Source of the DNA: CAZJYI01 sp964550025
GTDB taxonomy: Bacteria > Verrucomicrobiota > Kiritimatiellia > UBA8416 > CAYOBW01
Direction of reading: 5' to 3'
Assembly: GCA_964550025.1 (NCBI GenBank)
Contig: CAZJYI010000128.1
Location: forward strand, 1 to 33,055
DNA: 33,055 nucleotides
Shown: piece by piece, positions 22,306-30,100 of the stretch
Position numbering within the stretch: position 1 is the stretch's first letter
How the letters are laid out: each line of letters begins with the position of its first letter
Position numbers and translations under genes: made by a program
Notes under the pieces: model-generated
What the model was told of the DNA's origin: nothing
What the model saw: the letters and a program-made list of their open reading frames with translations, nothing else
Databases searched by the model: none

Positions 22306-22962
22306 TCACGGCGTCACCCACACCCGCACCCGGAAGTACGCATTCGCATCATAGGCCCGGTCGGCATATTGCAGCCCGTCGCCGCCGGACACGTGCGGCG
22401 CGCCCACGTCGGACCAGGTCGAGCCGACGAGCTTCGGCCGCGTCTGGAGTTGGTAGGTCCGGCCGCTTTTGACCGTCCACCAGACGCGCACCTGCCCGCC
22501 CGGGCTCTCTTCGAGATTGGCCACCTCGAACACGTCGCTGCTGTCGTAGAGCAGGGAGCCGGCCAGCGCCTCGTCGGCGTCGTTCATGCCGTCGCCGTCC
22601 GTGTCCTTCGCTGTCGGGTCGCTGCCCAGCGCGAATTCGTTGCTGTTGACCAGCCCGTCCCCGTCGGGGTCGCCCGCCCCCGTCTCGCCCAGGTGCCCGA
22701 AGAACGCCAACTCGTTCACGTCGGCCACGCCATCGCCGTCGCTGTCGGTCGCGTCGCCGTGACCGTAGCTGGTGCGGTTGGTGCGGTTGCCGTTGGCGTC
22801 GTACGCATAGCGGATCGTAGCGTTTGTCCCACCCGACGAGTACCCCGCCCCGACCAGCCGCCCGGCATCATCATAGAAGTAATGCACCACTTCCTCGGCC
22901 GCATACGCAACCAGGGCACCTGCCAGAATCACACCGATCACCGTCTCGACCATCATTCTCAT
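22306..22962 (-). CDS. Small secreted protein with two YD repeats and DxDGDG calcium-type repeats
   Basis: The protein has 218 residues from the ATG at 22962, chosen because AGGAG lies 7 nt upstream; the longer frame starts inside the inverted repeat. A signal peptide ends near residue 22 (AYA-AEE). Two YD motifs follow at once (YFYDDAGRLVGAG, YAYDANGNRTNRT). Then come three thrombospondin-type-3-like calcium loops (DSDGDGVAD, DPDGDGLVN, DTDGDGMND). The C-terminal domain (W-VKSGRTYQLQT... YADRAYDANAYFRVRV) is of a type also found near the start of the partial RHS 4 (ISYFIQTTPSL..FYRLMQ) and at the end of the 25162-27111 protein (YKLQSVDAIGS..FFRLV). It precedes RHS 3 by 31 bp and is probably the first gene of the RHS 3-2-1 unit. 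A truncated copy of its 3' end lies between RHS 3 and RHS 2. Function unknown; an extracellular matrix or surface component is likely. Confidence 0.88.
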   Translation of the reverse strand: MRMMVETVIGVILAGALVAYAAEEVVHYFYDDAGRLVGAGYSSGGTNATIRYAYDANGNRTNRTSYGHGDATDSDGDGVADVNELAFFGHLGETGAGDPDGDGLVNSNEFALGSDPTAKDTDGDGMNDADEALAGSLLYDSSDVFEVANLEESPGGQVRVWWTVKSGRTYQLQTRPKLVGSTWSDVGAPHVSGGDGLQYADRAYDANAYFRVRVWVTP

Positions 22963-22990
22963 GCCGATCTCCTGCTTGATCTGCTCCCAC

Positions 22991-23061
22991 CCTTGATCTT
23001 TGGCCCTAATCTTTACCCCCAATCTCCCCCTGCTCGGCGAGATTAGGGCGGAAGATCAAGG
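22991..23061. repeat. Imperfect 22-bp inverted repeat upstream of the small YD gene
   Basis: The arms 22991-23012 (ccttgatctttggccctaat + ct) and 23040-23061 match as inverted repeats at 20 of 22 positions across a 27-nt loop. It lies in the 5' leader of the small gene, ending 28 bp before its ATG. It could form a stable mRNA hairpin, bind a regulator, or be a dispersed intergenic element. Confidence 0.7.
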
Positions 23062-23251
23062 CAAAAGACAAAGAGGCACGGCCATCGTTCCCCTTCCTCA
23101 TCCAAAGCTCCCTCTCACCTGCGCCACCCCGCCCGCCCACGCTGGTCCGCCTGGAGCAGACCACGGGGGAGGCAAGCAACTCCTGCGGCGGATGGTCTGT
23201 AGTCCCCCACCCCCCCGCGAGACGGCGACCGGCCACTCGCCGCCACGAGGA

Positions 23252-23280
23252 AGTATGTGCCCCGACAGACGGGAAGTCAA
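23252..23280 (-). promoter_or_regulatory. Possible sigma-70-type promoter for the small YD gene and RHS 3-2-1
   Basis: On the minus strand TTGACT (23280-23275) is followed after 17 bp by CATACT (23257-23252). The boxes match consensus at 5 of 6 and 4 of 6. Transcription would start near 23245 and give a leader of about 280 nt containing the inverted repeat. In sequence this GC-rich such a match can arise by chance. Confidence 0.3.
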
Positions 23281-23433
23281 TCTGTCAGTTCAGGACATGG
23301 GCAGACGAGGGCAAAGGCGAAGGTAGAGACAAGCAGGGGCGATTCCTGCTGTTCTGCCCTACCCGTGGGTAATTACTCCGGGCTGTGTCAATGTGTTACG
23401 GCGTAATGGCTACCGCGTCGGTTTCGAACGCAA

Positions 23434-23451
23434 TCCGGCGTTGTCGCCGGA
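23434..23451 (-). terminator. Possible terminator hairpin after the beta-helix gene
   Basis: A perfect 7-bp stem (tccggcg/cgccgga) with a TTGT loop (plus-strand reading) lies 45 bp beyond the beta-helix stop codon. Only a short, weak T-containing stretch follows on the minus strand, so termination strength is doubtful. Confidence 0.4.
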
Positions 23452-23496
23452 GTCAGCGTCTTGGCGATTCGCGTGTGCGACGGCCTCCTGCCTGCA

Positions 23497-25119
23497 TCAA
23501 AACTCGAAGTTATCCCACGGTCCCGCACCGACCGGCGAGCTCTGAATCGTCCCGGTATTGTTGCCGGCCGCAATGCTGTAGTTGGTCGTGTTCCCGCTGG
23601 CGGTGTTACGGACGATGAAGTTCCCACTCTCATCCACATCGATTCCGAGGTCGTTATCCGTCACGTTATTCCCATCAATGCGGTTATCGCTGTAGATCAC
23701 ATGTATGCCCGTAGCATTGTCCACGCACGTGTTCCCGCGGACAAAGGCGTCGCTGGATGCCTCAATTCCATCGCCCGTGTTGTCTGATGACGTGCAAGCG
23801 TGAACGAACGAGTTGAATCCGGCGCCGATACCGTCTTCGCGGTTCCTGTACGCCGCACATTCGCTTATCGTGGAACAGAGATATGCCCGGATGCCGTCCT
23901 TGCGGTTTTCGGACGCTTCACAACCTCTTATGCTCGCCCCCCAGCTCGTGGCAATCCCGATGTCGCCGTTACCATATGCCGCACACCTGTCGATTGTGGC
24001 GCCACTCCCGACAGAGATACCTCTCTCTCCGTTCCGTATAGCCACGCAACCGCGTAGAGAGGGACCGTCTGCGAGCCGAATCCCATCCCGGGCGCTATCG
24101 CGAACCACGCAGTCGCTGACACTGGCGCCATCGCCGCACACGATGCCGTAGCCGTTGGTCGCTGCCTGAATGGCGGATACCCTCGCACCAGCACCCCGGA
24201 TGTTGATACCCGAGGCAGTTCCCGTGCCGAGGAACCCGATAATCTTGCCGTTGACTATCGTCAGGTCACGACCGTCATAGCCGGCATAGATTCCGTTGCT
24301 GCTGGCCGTCCCCGGGCCGACCAATGCGTGGCCGTCCAGGTCAATGGTGACGCCGGCGGCGTTGACCGTGAGGCAGTTGGTGCCGGTCTGCGCGCAGACG
24401 AGCGTCCCGGCGAAAGTGGCGGAGCAGGGCCAGTCGAGCGTTTCGGGTACTTCGCACAGCAGCAGGTTGATCTGGTTGCCGGCGACCAGGTCGTAGTTGG
24501 CAGTGTTCCCTTTCACGACGTTGTCTGCAATGTGCGCACCCGTGCCCCTGAACTGGAGGCCGATCGCGTTGCCCGTCAGTGTGCAGCCGGTCACCCTTGA
24601 ACCGCCGTACGCCGTTATGCCGGCGATGCCGGATCCGGTCACCTGGCAGTCGCGAATCCGATAGCCGCTGCCGATGACGATCCCGAAATTCCCGCAGCCA
24701 TGGACGCGCAGGTTCTCGATGATGCCGTTCGCGTTGGTCGACGAGACGCTGAACTCAATGCCGCTCCCGTTGGGCGCCGAGACTACACCGTTATGAATGC
24801 GTACATTGGAAGGATCCCCTGTCTGCTCGATGGCGTTCCAGGTGGCACCGAGAATCGTGAACCCCATCAGGTCCAGCGACACGTTGTTTGCCGCGATCGT
24901 CAGCTTGCCCTGCAGGTTCCCCGTCAGGTAGTAAGAACCGCCGGTCCGGATCGTCACGTTGGTCGTGCCCCCGGGAAGCGGAATGCGCGGTTCCACCTGC
25001 GTAAGCGTCTTCATCGTCGGACCGGGCGGCCCCGGTGGTTGCAGCGTTCCCTGGGAGAAGACCGGGCAGGCAGCGAGGCCGTAAGTAACGAGGATTGCCA
25101 ACAAGACGCGTTTCTTCAC
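23497..25119 (-). CDS. Secreted right-handed parallel beta-helix protein
   Basis: The protein has 540 residues. The start is GTG at 25119 with GGAGG 8 nt upstream. The N-terminus MKKRVLLAILVTYGLAACPVFSQG is a Sec signal. Cleavage may fall after VFS, though LAAC could also serve as a lipobox. Next comes PPGPPGPTMKTLTQVEPR, an N-terminal motif I have seen on many beta-helix proteins of PVC-group bacteria. The rest is a ladder of parallel beta-helix (PbH1-type) coils of about 20-24 residues with alternating short hydrophobic strands and turns (VSDCVVRDSARDGIRL, IRGCEASENRKDGIRA, ISECAAYRNREDGI). Such folds occur in polysaccharide lyases and surface adhesins, but no catalytic residues can be assigned. 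Cys recurs at matching positions in the coils and may stack inside the helix. The segment YDLVAGNQINLLLCE separates two helix blocks. Third gene in the RHS 4 unit, 42 bp after its neighbour. Confidence 0.88.
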   Translation of the reverse strand: MKKRVLLAILVTYGLAACPVFSQGTLQPPGPPGPTMKTLTQVEPRIPLPGGTTNVTIRTGGSYYLTGNLQGKLTIAANNVSLDLMGFTILGATWNAIEQTGDPSNVRIHNGVVSAPNGSGIEFSVSSTNANGIIENLRVHGCGNFGIVIGSGYRIRDCQVTGSGIAGITAYGGSRVTGCTLTGNAIGLQFRGTGAHIADNVVKGNTANYDLVAGNQINLLLCEVPETLDWPCSATFAGTLVCAQTGTNCLTVNAAGVTIDLDGHALVGPGTASSNGIYAGYDGRDLTIVNGKIIGFLGTGTASGINIRGAGARVSAIQAATNGYGIVCGDGASVSDCVVRDSARDGIRLADGPSLRGCVAIRNGERGISVGSGATIDRCAAYGNGDIGIATSWGASIRGCEASENRKDGIRAYLCSTISECAAYRNREDGIGAGFNSFVHACTSSDNTGDGIEASSDAFVRGNTCVDNATGIHVIYSDNRIDGNNVTDNDLGIDVDESGNFIVRNTASGNTTNYSIAAGNNTGTIQSSPVGAGPWDNFEF

Positions 25120-25161
25120 TATGTATCCCTCCAGGCGCGCAGGACTTTCGTTGGTCTCACG

Positions 25162-27111
25162 TTATTCCTCCCGGACGAGCCGGAAGAAGCCCGCTCGCGG
25201 TATGCCGCCCCCTGCGACTGTCAGGCGGTTGGAGACCGTGCTGTGATCGTTCCAGAGCGTCGATCCGATGGCGTCGACGCTCTGCAGTTTGTATCCCTCG
25301 ACAAACGTCGGCCACCAGACCACCACGCCGTCGGCCGAATGACCGATGCTGAGCGACGTCCGGGAGACGGCCTGCCCGTCGCCCAGGGCCGTCAGCGAGA
25401 TGATGCCGCCTGCATCCGACACCTCGTACGTGAATCCGGGGGCGAGACCCTGGATTTCCGTTTCGGCCAGCCCGTTGCTGATGCCGCCGGATGCCGTCAG
25501 AAAGTCGAATGCATTCGCGGTCTTCGGCGCAAACCCGTTGATGAAGCGCAGGACAAGCTTGCCCCCAAGCGTGGCCGTACCGCTGACGACGAGGTAATCG
25601 CGGTCGACCGGGTTCGGGCCGCCGATTTCGATCACGATTACGCCGTCCGCCCGCTGATCGAGGTCGCCGTCGATCGTCAGGGTGCCGGGCGATAATCCCG
25701 GCTCGATCGTGCCGCCGTTCAGGACAACGCCGTTCGTTGCGGCCAGCGTCCCGCTGCCGTATACGCAGCCCCCCGTGGAGACCGTCATCGTGCCGCCTAC
25801 CTCGACGCGCGTCCTCTCGTCCATCAGCACAAGTTCGCCTGTCGATTCCCCCGTTGCATCGCGCCCCACGTCCAGGGCACCGTTCACACGCCACACGCTG
25901 TCGGTGGCTGTGCCGCCCTCCATGACGACCTTGCCGAGGAAACCGTCTGAACCTGTGCCGACCTGTGCGCGGCCGCACTGAACGGTGCCGCCGTCCAGAA
26001 CCCGCAATTCCCCGGGAATGTCGGAGCCGCGCACCTGGAGCAGGCCGTCTACAATCAGTGTCGCGGCGTCGACCTGAGCCACGCCGGCGATGACCGTCAG
26101 CGACCGGGTTTCAAGCGGGTTCCCCCCGGAGTCCGAGGCGTTGACCGAAGCGGTGCCGCCGTTGTGAATCACGGCGCTACTGTCGATGTCCGGCACCTTG
26201 TTCGTGTCCCAGTTGCCGGCGAGAAACGCGTTGCTGTCCACGCTACCCGTCCAGACCAGGGACCTCTTGTCGGCGGGCGAGGACGCCGGCGAAATCCAGT
26301 CTCGCACGCCCTGGGTCACGGCGGCATCCTCCGGCAAACCGCTCATGCCGTCCCAGATGAACCACATGTCCGCATAGGCATCGGCCACGAAAGTCTCGTC
26401 GGCCGTAACGGCGCCCTCCGTTGTCGATGTCAAGCTGGCCCCGATGTAGAACGGCTCCCCGTACACAAAGTCCACCTCGATCGAGTAGTAACCAACGTAG
26501 TCCCCTATATACCCGGCTCCCGAAGTGAGTATCCCGCTCAAGTTTGTGACAACACTCCTGATCTCAACGGTTACCTCAAACCCGGCAGTCGTCCCGCCGG
26601 CCGCATCGGCGCCGCCTTCGGCATACAGGTCGCCGTCCACGTAGAAATGGGCGGTGAAGCTGCCGGGCTGCCCGGTGAGCCCGGGATGGTCAATGATCAG
26701 CGCATGGTCCGCGAACCACGCATCGGCGACAGCGCCGACATCCTCCTCACCCGACACCCGTGCCCATGTGTCGGCAACCGTAAGGATGCCCCCGTAATCC
26801 ACGTATGCATCGGAACGCGTCGCCCCGACCGGCACCTTCACATAGGCGTAGGAGGTCAGCCAGTAATAGTAACCCAGATCCAACAGCTCATAGCTGTCGA
26901 AGCGCCCCTCCTCCACGACATTGTCCCACTGGGTCGCCTCGCTACGGATGTAGAGTTCCTGCTGTGCGCCGGCTCGCGGCACGCAGAACCCCGCCAGGGG
27001 CAGTGCCGCGGCAATGAACAGGCTGAACCTGCATCGCCGCCAACAGCTCGACCATCGACGTCGGCCATCCGACCGTCCTTCTCGCCGTGCCGCACAACGC
27101 CTTGTCCGCAT
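25162..27111 (-). CDS. Secreted autotransporter-like beta-solenoid protein
   Basis: The protein has 649 residues from the ATG at 27111, chosen for its strong GGGAGGGGAG ribosome-binding site; a GTG at 27153 overlapping the RHS 4 stop would add 14 residues. The signal peptide has an unusually long Arg-rich n-region and ends near AGA-QQE. Residues about 52-300 form an aromatic, Asp-rich beta domain of unknown type. A beta-solenoid follows from about 300 (LVWTGSVDSNAFLAGNWDTN, then repeated GG(T/G)-L-V-G strands). It contains the GTATLGGKLVLRFINGF-like strand pattern common in autotransporter-associated repeat proteins of PVC bacteria. The end (YKLQSVDAIGS..GFFRLV) is the short beta domain also found in the small YD gene. 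There is no autotransporter beta-barrel or PEP-CTERM anchor. A structural surface protein is likely. Confidence 0.85.
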   Translation of the reverse strand: MRTRRCAARREGRSDGRRRWSSCWRRCRFSLFIAAALPLAGFCVPRAGAQQELYIRSEATQWDNVVEEGRFDSYELLDLGYYYWLTSYAYVKVPVGATRSDAYVDYGGILTVADTWARVSGEEDVGAVADAWFADHALIIDHPGLTGQPGSFTAHFYVDGDLYAEGGADAAGGTTAGFEVTVEIRSVVTNLSGILTSGAGYIGDYVGYYSIEVDFVYGEPFYIGASLTSTTEGAVTADETFVADAYADMWFIWDGMSGLPEDAAVTQGVRDWISPASSPADKRSLVWTGSVDSNAFLAGNWDTNKVPDIDSSAVIHNGGTASVNASDSGGNPLETRSLTVIAGVAQVDAATLIVDGLLQVRGSDIPGELRVLDGGTVQCGRAQVGTGSDGFLGKVVMEGGTATDSVWRVNGALDVGRDATGESTGELVLMDERTRVEVGGTMTVSTGGCVYGSGTLAATNGVVLNGGTIEPGLSPGTLTIDGDLDQRADGVIVIEIGGPNPVDRDYLVVSGTATLGGKLVLRFINGFAPKTANAFDFLTASGGISNGLAETEIQGLAPGFTYEVSDAGGIISLTALGDGQAVSRTSLSIGHSADGVVVWWPTFVEGYKLQSVDAIGSTLWNDHSTVSNRLTVAGGGIPRAGFFRLVREE

Positions 27112-27149
27112 CTCGCTCCCCTCCCAGTACACACCCGCTTCCGTGCCTC

Positions 27150-30100
27150 TCACTTCATGTTCCGCACGGCGTTCATGGCAGTGTCATGCCGGCCGCGACC
27201 CAGGCTGCTGAGCCCTCCGCCCCCACCTCCGCCCCTGGCGGTGGCAAACCTCGGATGGCCGATGCCCATCTTGCCGCCGAACAACGCTTTCTCGCTGTAG
27301 ACCCCGGTGACAGCGGCGCCGCGCAGTCCATTCCCAATCGCCGTTGAACCTGCAACCGGGAAGGCGACGGTGCCGGAATCGAACAAGCATCCCGCCACTT
27401 CGACCGGGCTCCCGGGAAAGCCACTGCCGGCCGCGGACTTCCAGGTCGTCGGGAAACACTCGTGGTAGTCCGGACCGCCCTTGTCGCTGAGTCCCGAGCT
27501 CGGACTGTACTCGGCGGATTCCCACTGCGTGCCGGAACCGCCACCCGCGGCGTAGGTATAGCCGCTGATGCCGGAGAAATTGCCGCCGGGCAGAAAGACC
27601 TTGCCTTTCAGATAGGTGTACCCGCCGATGCCGGAGAAGTCGCCGCCGGGTGAGACGATGCTGCCCCCCAGGTTGATGTAGGTATAGCCTTGGGGACCGC
27701 CGTAGTCTCCGGCGGGGGGGCTGTCGTCGAAGTGCCCACGCCCGAGTTTCTGTGCAAACGTCTTCTTTCTGGCCCTCGGGTTCCAGCCGCGGACCTCGAC
27801 CTTGCGGCTGAGCCCGAAGTCCATGATTCCGCCGCCGCTCGCGCGACAGGGAGAACCCGGGAAGCCGCTGATCGGTGCACTGACAGAGGCATTGCCTATC
27901 GAGGCCGAACCGGCGATCGGGAATGAGACCGCGGCCAGCTCCATGAGGATGCCGACGCGTGGCGGGCCCGGTGCACGCCCGATGAGGGGATCGTACAACG
28001 ACGAGCCTCCTCCCGACACGTAGAACATGGCGCCCGCATCCCACTGCATGCCGCGGTACCGGCACTCGTTGCCGACGATTGACGCGACGCGCGGCTGACC
28101 GTCCGGCGTCTGGACCGTGGTCCCGCCAAGCTCGTCGTACCGGTAGCGCTCCATGACGTGACCCTCCGCATCGCTCAACGCCACGACGCTCCCCTCATCG
28201 TCGGAGTGATGCCAGTACGGACCGTGAGTCTGCGTCCAGGTGAAGGTGTCGAGGTGTACCCGCGTGGGTACGCCGTTGGTTAACTCCTCGATGACGCAAC
28301 CGCCGTCGTAGACATAGTCCGTGCGCACACGGGTGATACCGTCATAGCGGGTGATGCGGCGCCCGAGCGGATCGTACTCGTACCGGGCCAACTCAACGCG
28401 GCGCGTGGCGTTGCTCACGCTGACCAGCCGGTCGGCATAGTCGTAGCGGTAGCGGCATTCGTCCGTTGGCGTGAAGCGCGCCACGAGATTCCCGTTGTGG
28501 TCATACTCCCGCTGATCGTACGGCGTGGTGGTGTACTGGTTGACCTGGAAGTCCGCCGGCTCCGGCGTGGTCGGGTCGAGCGTAAAATGGCCGGCGCCCG
28601 GGAACCCGCTGACGGAAAGCGTATTGCCCGCTGCGTCGTAGGTGTAGGTCCGGTCGAGAACGGGAGGGATTGTCTCGTTGGTCGTGATCGTCGATCGCGT
28701 GATGCGGTTGAGTGCGTCCAGTTCGAACGCGTGGGTGCCCGCGGCCTGCGGTACCACGGACAACCTGTCGGTCAGGTTCTGGTTCGGGTCATACATGCAG
28801 ACATGGCCGGCCAGGGTGACGCCCCCGCCCTGCCCCGTGTGTCGCACCCGCGCAACCTGTCCGACGTTGGCGTCGCCCAGCGGGTTCGGCGGTCCGACGA
28901 GGTTGCCGCCATAGGTGATATCCGTAGCCGTGCCGTTGCCGAGGTCGACTCGACTCAGACGCCGTCCGTTGTAGAGCCGGTTCTCCACCTGCAGGGGTCG
29001 CTCACCCGGTGCCGTCAAGAGCACCTGCGAGACGCGATTCAACCCGTCGTACGCATACGTTGCCAGGCTGCCGCCCGGCGTCGTGGTCGAGAGACGGTTC
29101 CCGAGCCCGTCGTAGCTGTACGTCGTGCTCCGTCCGTTGACCGTCTCGCGCACTAGGTTGCCGAGCGAGTCGTACGCAAACTGGCACTGCGCCACGCCGT
29201 TCCGGGCCGTCACGAGGCGCGACAGACCGTCATAGTCGTACGTCACCTGCGTCGTGGTTGCCGCGACGCCGGCCCCCGAGCGTATGGTTCCACGCCTGAG
29301 ACGATGGAGATGGTCATACACGTAGTCGATCTGCGTGCCGTTGGGGTCGGTGCTCGAGGCGAGATCCGAGCGCGACAGCCATACATACAGGTGTTCTCCG
29401 AGATCACCCCCGCGGCGCGTCGTCAGACGATCCAGCGAATCGTAGACATAGCGGGTGGTGTTCGTGTTGGCATCGGTCACGGCCGTGCAGCGCGAGTTGT
29501 CATCGTATTCGTACTCCGTCGTGCTGATCACGCCCCCCAGCAGCGGCGAAGCCGCATCGATCCGCTTGACGCGCACGCGGCGTCCCAGGCCATCGTATTC
29601 GTGGCGAGTCTCGTTGCCGCGCGGATCGACCTCGCTGACAAGGTTGCCGCGGCTGTCGTACAGGAAGTGACTGGTTACGCGGACGAACTCTCCCGTGCTG
29701 CGGTGCCAGTCCGTCGCGGCCATGCAACGGTCCAAGCCGTCATAGTCGTAGGTGCTCCGATAGACTGTCGCGCCGCCACCGCCCGAGCCGATGTGCCCCG
29801 TGCGCAGTACGTTGGTCACGTTGCCGGCCGCATCGTAGTCGTATTCGACAATATCGCCCACGGCGTCGGTCCGGGCGGTCAGGCGGTGAAGCGGGTCATA
29901 GTCGTAAAGGGTCGCGTTCCCCCCATCGTCCATGACTGAAACCACCGCGCCGTTGGGCGCGTAGTCCCAACGTGTCTCGACTCTGCCATCGTCGATCGAC
30001 AGTTCGGTGAAGACGTCGAAGAACGAGTCTATGCGGTACTCGCAACGGTCCAATTCGTCGTACGTGAAGCGCGTCTCCCCGAGCAGCTTGTTCTTCGACC

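Larger units (their letters stand above)
22963..23496. other. Longest intergenic region, between the beta-helix gene and the RHS unit
   Basis: These 534 bp hold an imperfect inverted repeat (22991-23061), a possible promoter (23252-23280) and a possible terminator hairpin (23434-23451). Between them I see GC-rich sequence with no convincing gene on either strand; the open frames there lack signals and resemble nothing. It most likely ends one transcription unit and starts the next. Confidence 0.55.

Noticed and set aside
23000..23326. 108-codon plus-strand frame in the large intergenic region
   Set aside because: It starts inside the inverted repeat, has no ribosome-binding site or recognisable domain, and is of a length expected by chance at this GC content.
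23363..23391. Perfect TTGACA on the minus strand at 23391-23386 as a promoter
   Set aside because: At 16-18 bp spacing the -10 position is GC-rich (CCACGG or similar); the AT-rich TAATTA is only 10 bp away.
27111..27153. GTG at 27153 overlapping the RHS 4 stop (GTGA) as the start of the beta-solenoid protein
   Set aside because: The ATG at 27111 has a much stronger Shine-Dalgarno, GGGAGGGGAG, and is followed by a basic signal-peptide n-region. The overlap is noted but the upstream start is less likely.
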